8,682 bases of DNA, from positions 1-8,682 of the forward strand of contig RDXA01000423.1 in assembly GCA_004292705.1 (NCBI GenBank), in the 5' to 3' direction. The translations under genes and the position numbers were made by a program. Below the pieces are notes generated by a model, which saw nothing but the letters and a program-made list of their open reading frames with translations, was not told where the DNA came from and ran no database searches. This DNA is from Sphingomonadales bacterium (GTDB taxonomy: Bacteria; Pseudomonadota; Alphaproteobacteria; Sphingomonadales; Sphingomonadaceae). Below are positions 1-5,713 of the stretch, piece by piece; the stretch's first letter is position 1, and each line of letters begins with the position of its first letter.

Positions 1-142
1 GCACCAGCAGGATTGCCATGCCGAAGCCCGTCAGCCCCCGCACGAAGGCAGACCCCAGCGCCGCGCCGAAAGCGACTGCGATTTGCAGCGCGGTGAAGCT
101 CCCGAACAGATTACCCACGCTTTTTGAGCTGCGGATAATCAT
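1..142 (-). CDS. TauE/SafE-family permease, N-terminal fragment (runs off left edge)
   Basis: An open minus-strand frame enters from the left edge and begins at an ATG at 142-140. It gives 47 residues: a short polar start, then a hydrophobic helix (about residues 15-33) and the stretch SAFVRGLTGFGMAILLV. The RGLTGFG motif after the first helix is typical of TauE/SafE (sulfite-exporter-like) permeases, polytopic inner-membrane proteins thought to export sulfite, sulfoacetate or other small anions. The start is uncertain: AAGGG abuts the ATG with no spacing, and a GTG at 118-116 is an alternative just before the conserved region. The gene is divergent from the promoter at 188-215. The substrate cannot be told from this fragment. 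Any short transporter with this N-terminal motif is possible, but TauE/SafE is the best fit. Confidence 0.6.
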   Translation of the reverse strand, partial: MIIRSSKSVGNLFGSFTALQIAVAFGAALGSAFVRGLTGFGMAILLV

Positions 143-187
143 CCCTTGACATTGAGTTTGCAATGAGTCCGCAAAAGGGAATCGGGC

Positions 188-215
188 TTGATATCTCGCA
201 AATCATGTCTATACT
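188..215 (+). promoter_or_regulatory. Sigma70-type promoter of a candidate small RNA
   Basis: TTGATA (188-193, 5 of 6 matches to the -35 consensus) is separated by 16 bases from TATACT (210-215, 5 of 6 matches to the -10 consensus). The expected transcription start is near 221-223. No ribosome binding site with a plausible coding frame follows. Instead a hairpin terminator lies about 65 bases downstream, so the transcript is predicted to be a short RNA. A second TTGACA at 146-151 has no convincing -10 partner. Confidence 0.6.
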
Positions 216-221
216 GTCCGT

Positions 222-287
222 AAATGGATTGGGGGTTCCCGGTCGGCGTCATAGCCTCGGTGGGTTCACCGGGGCTTTTCGCTTTTT
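222..287 (+). ncRNA. Candidate small structured RNA next to a DUF3800 gene
   Basis: Between a near-consensus promoter and an intrinsic terminator lies about 65 nt of G/C-rich sequence in an otherwise AT-rich island. The 3' half folds into a 10-bp stem (253-262 with 267-276, loop GGTT). The 5' half carries GGGGG followed by UUCCCGGU. The segment CCCGGU (238-243) is a perfect 6-bp complement of ACCGGG (268-273), so an alternative fold that competes with the terminator stem is possible. Known: comparative genomics has described several structured RNA motifs (the DUF3800 motifs) recurring beside DUF3800 genes. I infer that this is one of them or a relative, but cannot assign which. The RNA is convergent with the DUF3800 gene, and its 3' end (266-287) is antisense to that gene's last codons. 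No credible ORF lies inside it. Confidence 0.6.
253..287 (+). terminator. Intrinsic terminator of the candidate small RNA
   Basis: AGCCTCGGTG (253-262), loop GGTT (263-266) and CACCGGGGCT (267-276) pair over 10 bp, with one G-T wobble. They are followed by TTTCGC and then TTTTT (283-287). The U-rich side lies on the plus strand only, so the terminator serves the plus-strand RNA and not the convergent DUF3800 gene, whose stop codon (268-266) lies inside the hairpin. Confidence 0.75.
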
Positions 288-1063
288 GGTGGCGGTAGAA
301 TTTTCAGACCATAGCCTTCAAACTCCTTGCCTACCCGCCTCCTTCCGCCTTTGCAGAAGAATTTTGGGCGCAGCGCGTCAAACGCGCGATTGGTTTGGGC
401 GGGGCGAAGATAACTTATTCCAATGGGTCTGGCGACAAGATCGGCAAGCTGCAGGCCCGTCGAATTGATCTGCTTGCTAGCGAATTTGATTACAAAGGGA
501 TAGCGTTGACCCCGTCCGTTCTCGCCTGAGCACAGCCTTCTGAACTCCAACTCTAATTCAGCGTCCTCCCTCTTGCCTCGCGCCTCGAAGACGAGATGCG
601 TCCGACGACCACTTTGGCCCTTTTCGTCAAGTAAATCAGCCAAGGTTTCAAGACAGTGTGCAAGTGCAACGTGATAGGGGTTCTCTGTCTCGTCCGACAG
701 CGGCTGATAGGCAAATTTGTCGATAACACATGAAATTAGAATGAAATTACTTTCGTGTACAATTGTGTTTAGTTCTTCAAAAAAGCCGTCTTTTGTTTTC
801 TTGCTGCGAGCAAGGAAGCTAAATTGCCCTGCTTCCATTCGAATTTCTCGTTCATGCAAGACAACAACATCGTGTCCAAAATTTTTGAATTTCAGGCGTT
901 CAATGGCCGGAATAACCTTGTCGATGTAGTTGTTCTTATAGAACACACAAAAGGCAAGCACAAAGACAGGATAGGTCTTGTCAATTTTTGAAAGCGAGTG
1001 ATCACCGCTTTCATCGACGTAAACGATGAAGTCACTGTCTATTTCATCGCCATCGTTATCCAT
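266..1063 (-). CDS. DUF3800 domain-containing protein
   Basis: This is a 265-residue protein of the DUF3800 family, whose biochemical function is not established. Visible family features are the N-terminal strand ending in YVDESGD (15-21), LHEREIR (69-75), VFEARGKRED (158-167) and the C-terminal LQLADLVARPIG (204-215). The spaced acids D17/E18, E160 and D208 resemble a metal-dependent, RNase H-like active site; this is inference. The C-terminus ends in KSEKPR. I chose the ATG at 1063-1061. The frame is open upstream to a TTG at 1099, but there AGGA abuts the codon and the extra 12 residues precede the domain. The gene follows thrS by 43 bases on the same strand with no terminator between, so thrS read-through may express it. 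It is far AT-richer than its neighbours, which suggests horizontal acquisition. A candidate RNA lies convergent at its 3' end. Confidence 0.85.
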   Translation of the reverse strand: MDNDGDEIDSDFIVYVDESGDHSLSKIDKTYPVFVLAFCVFYKNNYIDKVIPAIERLKFKNFGHDVVVLHEREIRMEAGQFSFLARSKKTKDGFFEELNTIVHESNFILISCVIDKFAYQPLSDETENPYHVALAHCLETLADLLDEKGQSGRRTHLVFEARGKREDAELELEFRRLCSGENGRGQRYPFVIKFASKQINSTGLQLADLVARPIGISYLRPAQTNRAFDALRPKFFCKGGRRRVGKEFEGYGLKILPPPKSEKPR

Positions 1064-1106
1064 TGTCTTGGGGCTAACATTTTTCGATTGCGGCAACAAT
1101 CCTGTG

Positions 1107-3119
1107 TCAGCCCCGCAGATCGGGCGGGGTGCCCTCGGCGCGCAGCATCGCGATGGCTTCGGCGAGCGGCATCACCTTCTGGTGTTCCGCCCCCAGTGTG
1201 CGGACCGCGACGGTGCCCTCCTCGGCCTCGCGCTTGCCGACGACCAGCAGGTGCGGGACCTTGGCGAGGCTGTGTTCGCGAACCTTGTAGTTGATCTTTT
1301 CGTTGCGGGTGTCGGTTTCGACGCGGATGCCCGCCGCCTTGAGCTGCGCGGCGACGTCATCGGCATAGGGGTCCGCGTCTGACACGATGGTCGCCACCAC
1401 CGCCTGCACCGGGGCCAGCCATGCGGGCAGACGTCCAGCGAAATGCTCGATCAGGATGCCGATGAAACGTTCGTAAGAACCGAAGATCGCGCGGTGGAGC
1501 ATCACCGGGCGGTGCTTCTCGCCATCCTCGCCGATGTAGTTGGCATCGAGCCGCTCGGGCAGCACGCGGTCGGACTGGATCGTGCCGACCTGCCAGGTGC
1601 GCCCGATCGCATCGGTGAGGTGCCATTCGAGCTTGGGGGCATAGAATGCGCCTTCTCCCGGCAGCTCTTCCCACTCCAACCCGTTGGCGGTCAGCGCATC
1701 GCGCAGTTCCTGTTCGGCCTTGTCCCAATCGGCCTCGCTGCCGAAGCGCTTTTCCGGGCGCAGGGCGAGCTTGATGTCATAGGTGAAGCCGAAGTCGCGA
1801 TAGACAGCGTCGGCCAGCGCGATGAAGGCCTGCACTTCGGAGACCACCTGCCCCTCGGTGCAGAAGATATGCGCATCGTCCTGCGTGAACTGGCGCACGC
1901 GCATCAGCCCGTGGAGCGCGCCGTGGGGCTCGTTGCGGTGGCAGCAGCCCATTTCGCCGAGGCGGATGGGGAGATCACGGTAGGAGGTGATGCCCTGCTT
2001 GAAGACCATCACATGCGCCGGGCAGTTCATCGGCTTGATCGCCATCCACGCCGCGTCATCCGCGACCTTGGGGGAGGCGACGCCGCTTTCCTCGTCGACG
2101 TCAGGGACGATGTCCGGCACCGCGAACATGTTCTGCGCATACTTGCCCCAGTGGCCCGACTGGGTCCACTGGCGCACGTCCATCAGCTGCGGGGTCTTGA
2201 TCTCGCGATAGCCACCGCCGTCCATCTTGCGGCGCATATAGGCTTCAAGCTCGCGCCAGATGTGGTAGCCCTTGGGGTGCCAGAAGACGCTGCCGTGCGC
2301 CTCTTCCTGCAAGTGGAACAGGTCCATCTCGCGCCCCAGCTTGCGGTGATCGCGCTTGGCGGCTTCCTCGAGGCGGGTGAGGTGGGCCTGAAGCTGCTTC
2401 TTGTTGAGCCAGCCGGTGCCGTAAATGCGCGTCAGCTGCGCATTGTTCTGATCGCCGCGCCAATAGGCCCCGGCGACACGCATCAGCTTGAAGGCATCGG
2501 GATCGAGCTTGCCGGTCGAGGGCAGGTGCGGGCCGCGGCACATGTCGAGCCAGGAGTCATGTGCGTCCGGCGATCCTGACCAATAGACCGTCAGCTCCTC
2601 GTTCCCGGGCAGTTCGGCTGCCCATTCGGCCTTGAACATCTCGCCTTGCGCTTCCCACCGCGAAATGAGGAGGTGCCGGTCCCACACCTCGCGCACCAGC
2701 GGCTTGTCGGCGCGGATGATGGCGCGCATCTGTTCTTCGATCGCGGGCAGATCGTCCATGCTGAACGGCTCGCGGTCTTCCGGCGCCATCACATCGTAAT
2801 AGAACCCGTCGTCGGTCGCCGGGCCGAAGGTGATCTGCGTGCCGGGGAACAGGGTTTGCACCGCTTCGGCCAGCACGTGGGCGTAATCGTGGCGCACCAG
2901 TTCGAGCGCGTCCGCCTCGTCGCGCGCGGTGACCAGCGCCAGCTGCGCATCGCCATCAAACGGGCGGGTGAGATCGCGCAGCTCCCCGTTGACGCGCGCC
3001 GCCAGCGCCGCCTTGGCAAGGCCGGGGCCGATCGCCGCAGCGATATCCGCCGGGGTCGAGCCCGCAGGCACTTCGCGCACCGAGCCATCGGGGAGGCTGA
3101 TCTTGAGCAGTTCGGTCAT
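1107..3119 (-). CDS. thrS: Threonyl-tRNA synthetase
   Basis: This class II aminoacyl-tRNA synthetase charges tRNA-Thr in the cytoplasm. It is a full-length 670-residue protein with the standard order: TGS domain (about 1-65), editing domain (about 70-235), catalytic core (about 260-565) and anticodon-binding domain (about 570-660). Editing-site residues are intact: H77 and H81 in HDYAH, and C194 and H198 in CRGPH. The catalytic zinc ligands by family alignment are C366 (MNCPAH), H417 (QDDAH) and H542 (MLHRAIFG). Motif 2 is HRNEPHG with R395. The start is the ATG at 3119-3117; no strong Shine-Dalgarno is visible (a weak ACGGA about 9 bases upstream). A Thr-rich leader ORF and several hairpins lie between 3143 and 3323, indicating control by threonyl-tRNA supply. 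The DUF3800 gene lies immediately downstream. Confidence 0.98.
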   Translation of the reverse strand: MTELLKISLPDGSVREVPAGSTPADIAAAIGPGLAKAALAARVNGELRDLTRPFDGDAQLALVTARDEADALELVRHDYAHVLAEAVQTLFPGTQITFGPATDDGFYYDVMAPEDREPFSMDDLPAIEEQMRAIIRADKPLVREVWDRHLLISRWEAQGEMFKAEWAAELPGNEELTVYWSGSPDAHDSWLDMCRGPHLPSTGKLDPDAFKLMRVAGAYWRGDQNNAQLTRIYGTGWLNKKQLQAHLTRLEEAAKRDHRKLGREMDLFHLQEEAHGSVFWHPKGYHIWRELEAYMRRKMDGGGYREIKTPQLMDVRQWTQSGHWGKYAQNMFAVPDIVPDVDEESGVASPKVADDAAWMAIKPMNCPAHVMVFKQGITSYRDLPIRLGEMGCCHRNEPHGALHGLMRVRQFTQDDAHIFCTEGQVVSEVQAFIALADAVYRDFGFTYDIKLALRPEKRFGSEADWDKAEQELRDALTANGLEWEELPGEGAFYAPKLEWHLTDAIGRTWQVGTIQSDRVLPERLDANYIGEDGEKHRPVMLHRAIFGSYERFIGILIEHFAGRLPAWLAPVQAVVATIVSDADPYADDVAAQLKAAGIRVETDTRNEKINYKVREHSLAKVPHLLVVGKREAEEGTVAVRTLGAEHQKVMPLAEAIAMLRAEGTPPDLRG

Positions 3120-3142
3120 CGGTCAAATCCGTCTGGTTTGGC

Positions 3143-3286
3143 CGCGCCCTGCCACAGAGAGGCGCGCACCGGAAGAGCGGTGTTGGACGAGGAACCGATT
3201 CGGAAGGGAACACCGCGCCACCCCGAACCGGGCGGCGAGCGCTTGGCCTCAGCCCACGCGCCCCCGCCCCCGGATAGTCGTCCGGG
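3143..3286 (-). promoter_or_regulatory. Leader hairpins of a threonine attenuator upstream of thrS
   Basis: Read on the minus strand, successive stems occur. (1) CCCGGA/TCCGGG (3281-3286 with 3269-3274) has a six-base loop holding the last two Thr codons of the leader ORF. (2) CGCC-CCCG/CGGG-GGCG (3216-3237) has a small internal loop. (3) GCGGTGTT/AACACCGC (3209-3216 with 3177-3184) is a perfect 8-bp stem with a 24-base loop. (4) CACCG/CGGTG (3178-3182 with 3167-3171) shares bases with stem 3, so the two exclude each other. (5) CGCGCC/GGCGCG (3161-3166 with 3143-3148) lies about 24 bases before the thrS ATG. The alternation is what leader-peptide attenuation needs. No stem is followed by a clean U-run, so whether the output is intrinsic termination, Rho-dependent termination or control of thrS translation is open. 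Confidence 0.5.
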
Positions 3287-3323
3287 TGGTCGTGGTGCGG
3301 GGCGTGGTCAGCAAGCGAGCCAT
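3249..3323 (-). CDS. Threonine-rich leader peptide of thrS
   Basis: This 24-codon ORF (ATG 3323-3321, TGA 3251-3249) lies 129 bases upstream of thrS on the same strand. It begins MARLLTTPRTTTTRTTIRG and ends in an Arg/Gly-rich tail. Eight of its 24 codons are Thr, in three blocks (TT, TTTT, TT), and one Ile follows. Known: the thrL leader of the enterobacterial thr operon has the same Thr/Ile-run design, and the pheST synthetase operon uses an analogous Phe-rich leader. I infer that ribosome stalling on the Thr codons when charged tRNA-Thr is scarce melts the first stem and switches the downstream hairpins, raising thrS expression. The Shine-Dalgarno is weak (GGACGG about 12 bases upstream), as is common for leaders. 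Chance occurrence of such a Thr block directly before a threonyl-tRNA synthetase seems unlikely. Confidence 0.75.
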   Translation of the reverse strand: MARLLTTPRTTTTRTTIRGRGRVG

Positions 3324-3478
3324 GGGCGCGCGATACCCGTCCAACAGCCGCGAGTCACGCGCAAGTTGATGAAACACACCCTCCGCCCCGGTTTTCGCGC
3401 GCATCAATGGAAAGCGACCTTGACACCCGCCACACCAAGACGTAAAGCAACCTTGTCATTATGCAAATGGAGCTTTCC
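3324..3478. other. Divergent intergenic region between the thrS leader and the 3479 operon
   Basis: This must hold the minus-strand promoter for the leader/thrS transcript and the plus-strand promoter of the 3479 operon. For the minus strand I find no convincing -35/-10 pair. A GAGTC (3352-3356) fits the GANTC site of the alphaproteobacterial CcrM methylase, but single sites are common. No RNA gene or further ORF is recognisable. Confidence 0.5.
3420..3448 (+). promoter_or_regulatory. Probable promoter of the membrane protein/XRE/hydrolase operon
   Basis: A perfect TTGACA (3420-3425) stands 17 bases before TAAAGC (3443-3448), a poor -10 with three matches. It lies about 30 bases upstream of the first gene, a normal leader length. 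The strong -35 with a weak -10 suggests a regulated promoter, possibly bound by the operon's own XRE protein, though I see no clear inverted-repeat operator. Confidence 0.4.
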
Positions 3479-3898
3479 ATGCCATCCTACAAGTCTCCAG
3501 CCATGCAGCGCTATCTGCGGCGGCTGGCCGTGTTCATGGTGATTTATGTCGCGCTGATCTTCGCCGTCGGCACCGTGTTTCGCGCCGCGCCGCCGACCGG
3601 CATTCTGGCATGGGGCGTGGCGGTTCTGCCCGCGCTGCCGATCCTCGGCGTGTTCTGGACCATCGCCCGTTTGCTGGCCGAGGAAACCGACGAATACATG
3701 CGGCAATTGCTGGTCCGCCAGTCGCTGTTCGCCACCGCCTTTTGCCTCAGCATCATGACGGTGTGGGAATTCCTCCAGAATTACGAGGTCGTCCCCCTCG
3801 GCAATGGCGGCTTTGGCGCGGCGTTTTTCTGGTTCGTCGGGCTTGGCTTCGGCGGAGTGTGGAACGCGCTCACCAATCGCTCCGAGGCCGAGGAATGA
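3479..3898 (+). CDS. Small four-helix inner-membrane protein
   Basis: This 139-residue hydrophobic protein has four predicted membrane helices, at about residues 15-35, 42-65, 82-100 and 112-130. Between helices 2 and 3 is a charged loop, ARLLAEETDEYMRQLL, whose acidic/aromatic pattern is seen in small membrane proteins paired with XRE regulators. The start at ATG 3479 is chosen because GGAG (3469-3472) lies six bases upstream; the in-frame ATG at 3461 has no ribosome binding site. The stop overlaps the next gene's start by four bases (ATGA), so the two are translationally coupled. I do not recognise a specific function. A sensing or membrane-stress partner of the regulator is a guess from context. 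Confidence 0.8.
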   Translation: MPSYKSPAMQRYLRRLAVFMVIYVALIFAVGTVFRAAPPTGILAWGVAVLPALPILGVFWTIARLLAEETDEYMRQLLVRQSLFATAFCLSIMTVWEFLQNYEVVPLGNGGFGAAFFWFVGLGFGGVWNALTNRSEAEE

Positions 3899-4098
3899 AC
3901 AACCGCCTGAAGGTCCTTCGCGCTGAGCGGAATTGGAGCCAGCAGGATCTGGCCGACCGCCTCGGGGTCAGCCGCCAGAGCGTCAATGCCATCGAGAAGG
4001 GCCGCTACGACCCCTCGCTCCCGCTCGCCTTCACCATTGCCGACGTGTTCGGCCTACCGATCGAAGCCATCTTTCTGAGAAATGGAAACTCCGAATGA
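3895..4098 (+). CDS. XRE/Cro-family helix-turn-helix regulator
   Basis: This 67-residue single-domain DNA-binding protein belongs to the compact Cro/YgzD-like XRE group. The HTH spans about residues 16-36: QQDLADRLGV as the first helix and RQSVNAIEKG as the recognition helix. PSLPLAFTIADVFGLPIEAIF completes the five-helix fold. GAGG (3890-3893) precedes the ATG. It overlaps the upstream membrane-protein gene and the downstream hydrolase gene by four bases each, a tight operon. Such proteins usually repress their own operon, so it probably binds upstream of 3479. No effector domain is present. Confidence 0.92.
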   Translation: MNNRLKVLRAERNWSQQDLADRLGVSRQSVNAIEKGRYDPSLPLAFTIADVFGLPIEAIFLRNGNSE

Positions 4099-4964
4099 CC
4101 CGTATCATGCCGCTGATCGCCGCGCTCGCCGCGCTGGTTCTGCCCGCCGCCGCGCTCGCCGAAGATACCGCAGCGCCCTGCCCGCCGTTCGAGGTGACCG
4201 GCTCTGGCCCCGATCTGGTGCTGATGCCCGGCCTCGGTTCGCCGCCTGCGGTGTGGGACGCGGTGAAGGCCAGCCTCGCCAAGGATTACCGCCTGCACTT
4301 CGTCCATGTCGCAGGCTTTGCCGGACGCGCGCCCGAAGGCGATCCGGCGACGTTGTTCGCGCGCACCGAGGCCGAGATTATCCGCCACCTCGATTGCACG
4401 AGCGTCAAGCGCGCCCTTTATGCGGGTCATTCGATGGGCGGGTTCATGGGCCTGATGCTGGCTGCCGATCATCCTGACCGGATTGCCCGCGTGGTGGTGG
4501 TCGATTCGCTGCCGTTCTACCCGCTGATCTTCGATCCCTCGCTCACAGTCGAACGCACCACGGCGCAGGCCGATGCCACCCGCCAGGCGCTGCTCGCGAT
4601 GGACGAGGCGACCTTTGCCGGGAGCCAGCGGATCGGGGTGCAATCACTGGTGCGCGAGGCAGGGTATCACGAACTGGTGGTCGGGTGGTCGCTTACCAGT
4701 GACCGGGCGAGTTTTGCCGGCGCGATCCACGGCGTGATGACCACTGACATGCGCCCGCGTCTGCCTGCGATCAACACGCCGGTCACCGTGCTTGCCGCCG
4801 CCAATCTCTATGCCCCGCGTGCGAAGGTCCAAAAGCTTTACAGCGATGCCTATGCCGGCCTGCCCGGCGTGAAGCTGACCATGATCGAGGACAGCTATCA
4901 CTTCATCATGTTCGATCAGCCCGCTGCCTTCGAGGCCGCGCTGCGGGTGGGTCTGGGCGAATAG
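4095..4964 (+). CDS. Exported alpha/beta-fold hydrolase
   Basis: This 289-residue protein has a Sec signal peptide (about residues 1-22, hydrophobic core then ALA before EDTA), so it is probably periplasmic. The alpha/beta-hydrolase core shows the oxyanion region LMPGLGSPPAVWD (42-55), the nucleophile elbow GHSMGG with S113 and the catalytic histidine H269 in DSYHFIMFDQP. The catalytic acid probably lies around residues 235-250 but is not obvious: ANLYAPRAK stands where a D is usual, and D251 follows. The frame is open further upstream, but ATG 4095 is chosen because it overlaps the XRE stop (ATGA) and gives the signal peptide. It is the last gene of the operon. The substrate is unknown; an esterase or lipase-like activity is the default guess. 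Confidence 0.9.
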   Translation: MTRIMPLIAALAALVLPAAALAEDTAAPCPPFEVTGSGPDLVLMPGLGSPPAVWDAVKASLAKDYRLHFVHVAGFAGRAPEGDPATLFARTEAEIIRHLDCTSVKRALYAGHSMGGFMGLMLAADHPDRIARVVVVDSLPFYPLIFDPSLTVERTTAQADATRQALLAMDEATFAGSQRIGVQSLVREAGYHELVVGWSLTSDRASFAGAIHGVMTTDMRPRLPAINTPVTVLAAANLYAPRAKVQKLYSDAYAGLPGVKLTMIEDSYHFIMFDQPAAFEAALRVGLGE

Positions 4965-4967
4965 CAA

Positions 4968-4999
4968 GCGGGGGCGGGAGGCCGAACCCCCGCCCTACT
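4968..4999. terminator. Shared hairpin between convergent genes
   Basis: GCGGGGG (4968-4974) pairs perfectly with CCCCCGC (4987-4993) across a 12-base loop, between the hydrolase stop and the stop of the minus-strand gene at 4995. U-rich tails are weak on both sides (CTACTTGTT on plus, TTGCTATT on minus), so termination may be imperfect. The position between two convergent genes supports a bidirectional role. Confidence 0.5.
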
Positions 5000-5654
5000 T
5001 GTTCCCCCAGCCGCCGTCGGCGTGGGTTTCGCTGAAGTCGGGCGGCGGAATCGGCTTGCCCGGGGTGATGGGAGCGTCATGGCCATTGTCGGACTGCGCG
5101 CCGCCCGACATCGCTATCATGTCTTCTTCAACCTTGTCGTGCAGCTTTTGCTGCATGTTGGTGAGCGCTTGCGGGTCGGCGGCGACATGCGCAGCCATCC
5201 GCGCCTGCACCAGTTCGACATTGAACGCCCGCCCTTCGAGCGTCGAGTCGATCTTCTCTTCCATCGCAATCTGAGCGATCTCGTTGACGAAGGGTTCTTC
5301 TTCGAGGCCCATCAGCACTTCCCCGCCGGTGAACCTGAACTCCACCGCGACCCGCGTGCCGGGGTTTTCGGGGGAGAGATTGGCCCGCACTTCCGCCATC
5401 CGCTCGTGGCCCGACATCAGGTCCCAGCGGAGCAGACCGGGCCCGTGGCTGCGCAACAGCAGGCGCAGGTCTGTTCCGGCCTCAGGGCCGAATTGCAGTC
5501 CGGCCAGTCGCATTTCAACGTCGGCCGGGGCCATCGCGTAGTATTGCCCCTGGTCGAACGCACCGCCCAGCCACGCGCCGCCGCCGAGAACCGAGGCCGT
5601 GCCCGCCAGCATCAACACCCGCATCTGATCCAGCACCAGCGCGCCCTCCACCAT
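4995..5654 (-). CDS. Hypothetical exported or membrane-anchored protein
   Basis: I do not recognise a family. In the longest version (219 residues), residues about 11-32 (MRVLMLAGTASVLGGGAWLGG) form a signal peptide or membrane anchor. Next come FDQGQYYAMAPADVEMRLAGL, a mixed beta/alpha region (about 60-115), a probable long helix rich in E, A and Q (about 122-183) and a disordered Pro/Gly tail ending HADGGWGNK. The start is uncertain. ATG 5654 has no ribosome binding site; a GTG at 5636 follows GGAGGG at eight bases; ATG 5624 begins directly at the hydrophobic segment. It lies 59 bases downstream of phoD on the same strand and could be co-transcribed. A role in the cell envelope is inferred from the signal only. 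Confidence 0.8.
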   Translation of the reverse strand: MVEGALVLDQMRVLMLAGTASVLGGGAWLGGAFDQGQYYAMAPADVEMRLAGLQFGPEAGTDLRLLLRSHGPGLLRWDLMSGHERMAEVRANLSPENPGTRVAVEFRFTGGEVLMGLEEEPFVNEIAQIAMEEKIDSTLEGRAFNVELVQARMAAHVAADPQALTNMQQKLHDKVEEDMIAMSGGAQSDNGHDAPITPGKPIPPPDFSETHADGGWGNK

Positions 5655-5713
5655 GTGGTTTGCATGGCATCATGACGCAGACGGCTTAACAATCCGTCAC
5701 GGGTATCTGCCCC

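Noticed and set aside
146..151. TTGACA as a promoter -35
   Set aside because: No acceptable -10 lies 15-19 bases downstream; the 188-215 pair is much better.
163..468. Plus-strand ORF of 101 codons
   Set aside because: It starts inside the promoter region without a ribosome binding site, overlaps the DUF3800 gene antisense and reads through a terminator hairpin; its composition does not look like protein.
1064..1099. TTG start giving the DUF3800 protein 12 extra residues
   Set aside because: AGGA abuts the TTG with no spacing and the extra residues precede the domain; the ATG at 1063 is the simpler start.
1443..2579. Long plus-strand ORF of 378 codons opposite thrS
   Set aside because: It is a shadow of thrS, common in high-GC coding DNA. 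thrS is unambiguous, with all catalytic residues.
3120..3248. T-box riboswitch before thrS
   Set aside because: No T-box consensus was recognised, and T-boxes are mainly found in Firmicutes and some Actinobacteria; the Thr-codon leader explains the region better.
2646..3542. Plus-strand ORF of 298 codons across the thrS start
   Set aside because: It is Arg/His/Pro-rich with no domain, antisense to thrS and its leader, and overlaps the better supported gene at 3479 in another frame.
5680..5698. Inverted repeat GACGG/CCGTC after phoD as a terminator
   Set aside because: It has only five pairs, a nine-base loop and no U-run on either strand; too weak to call.
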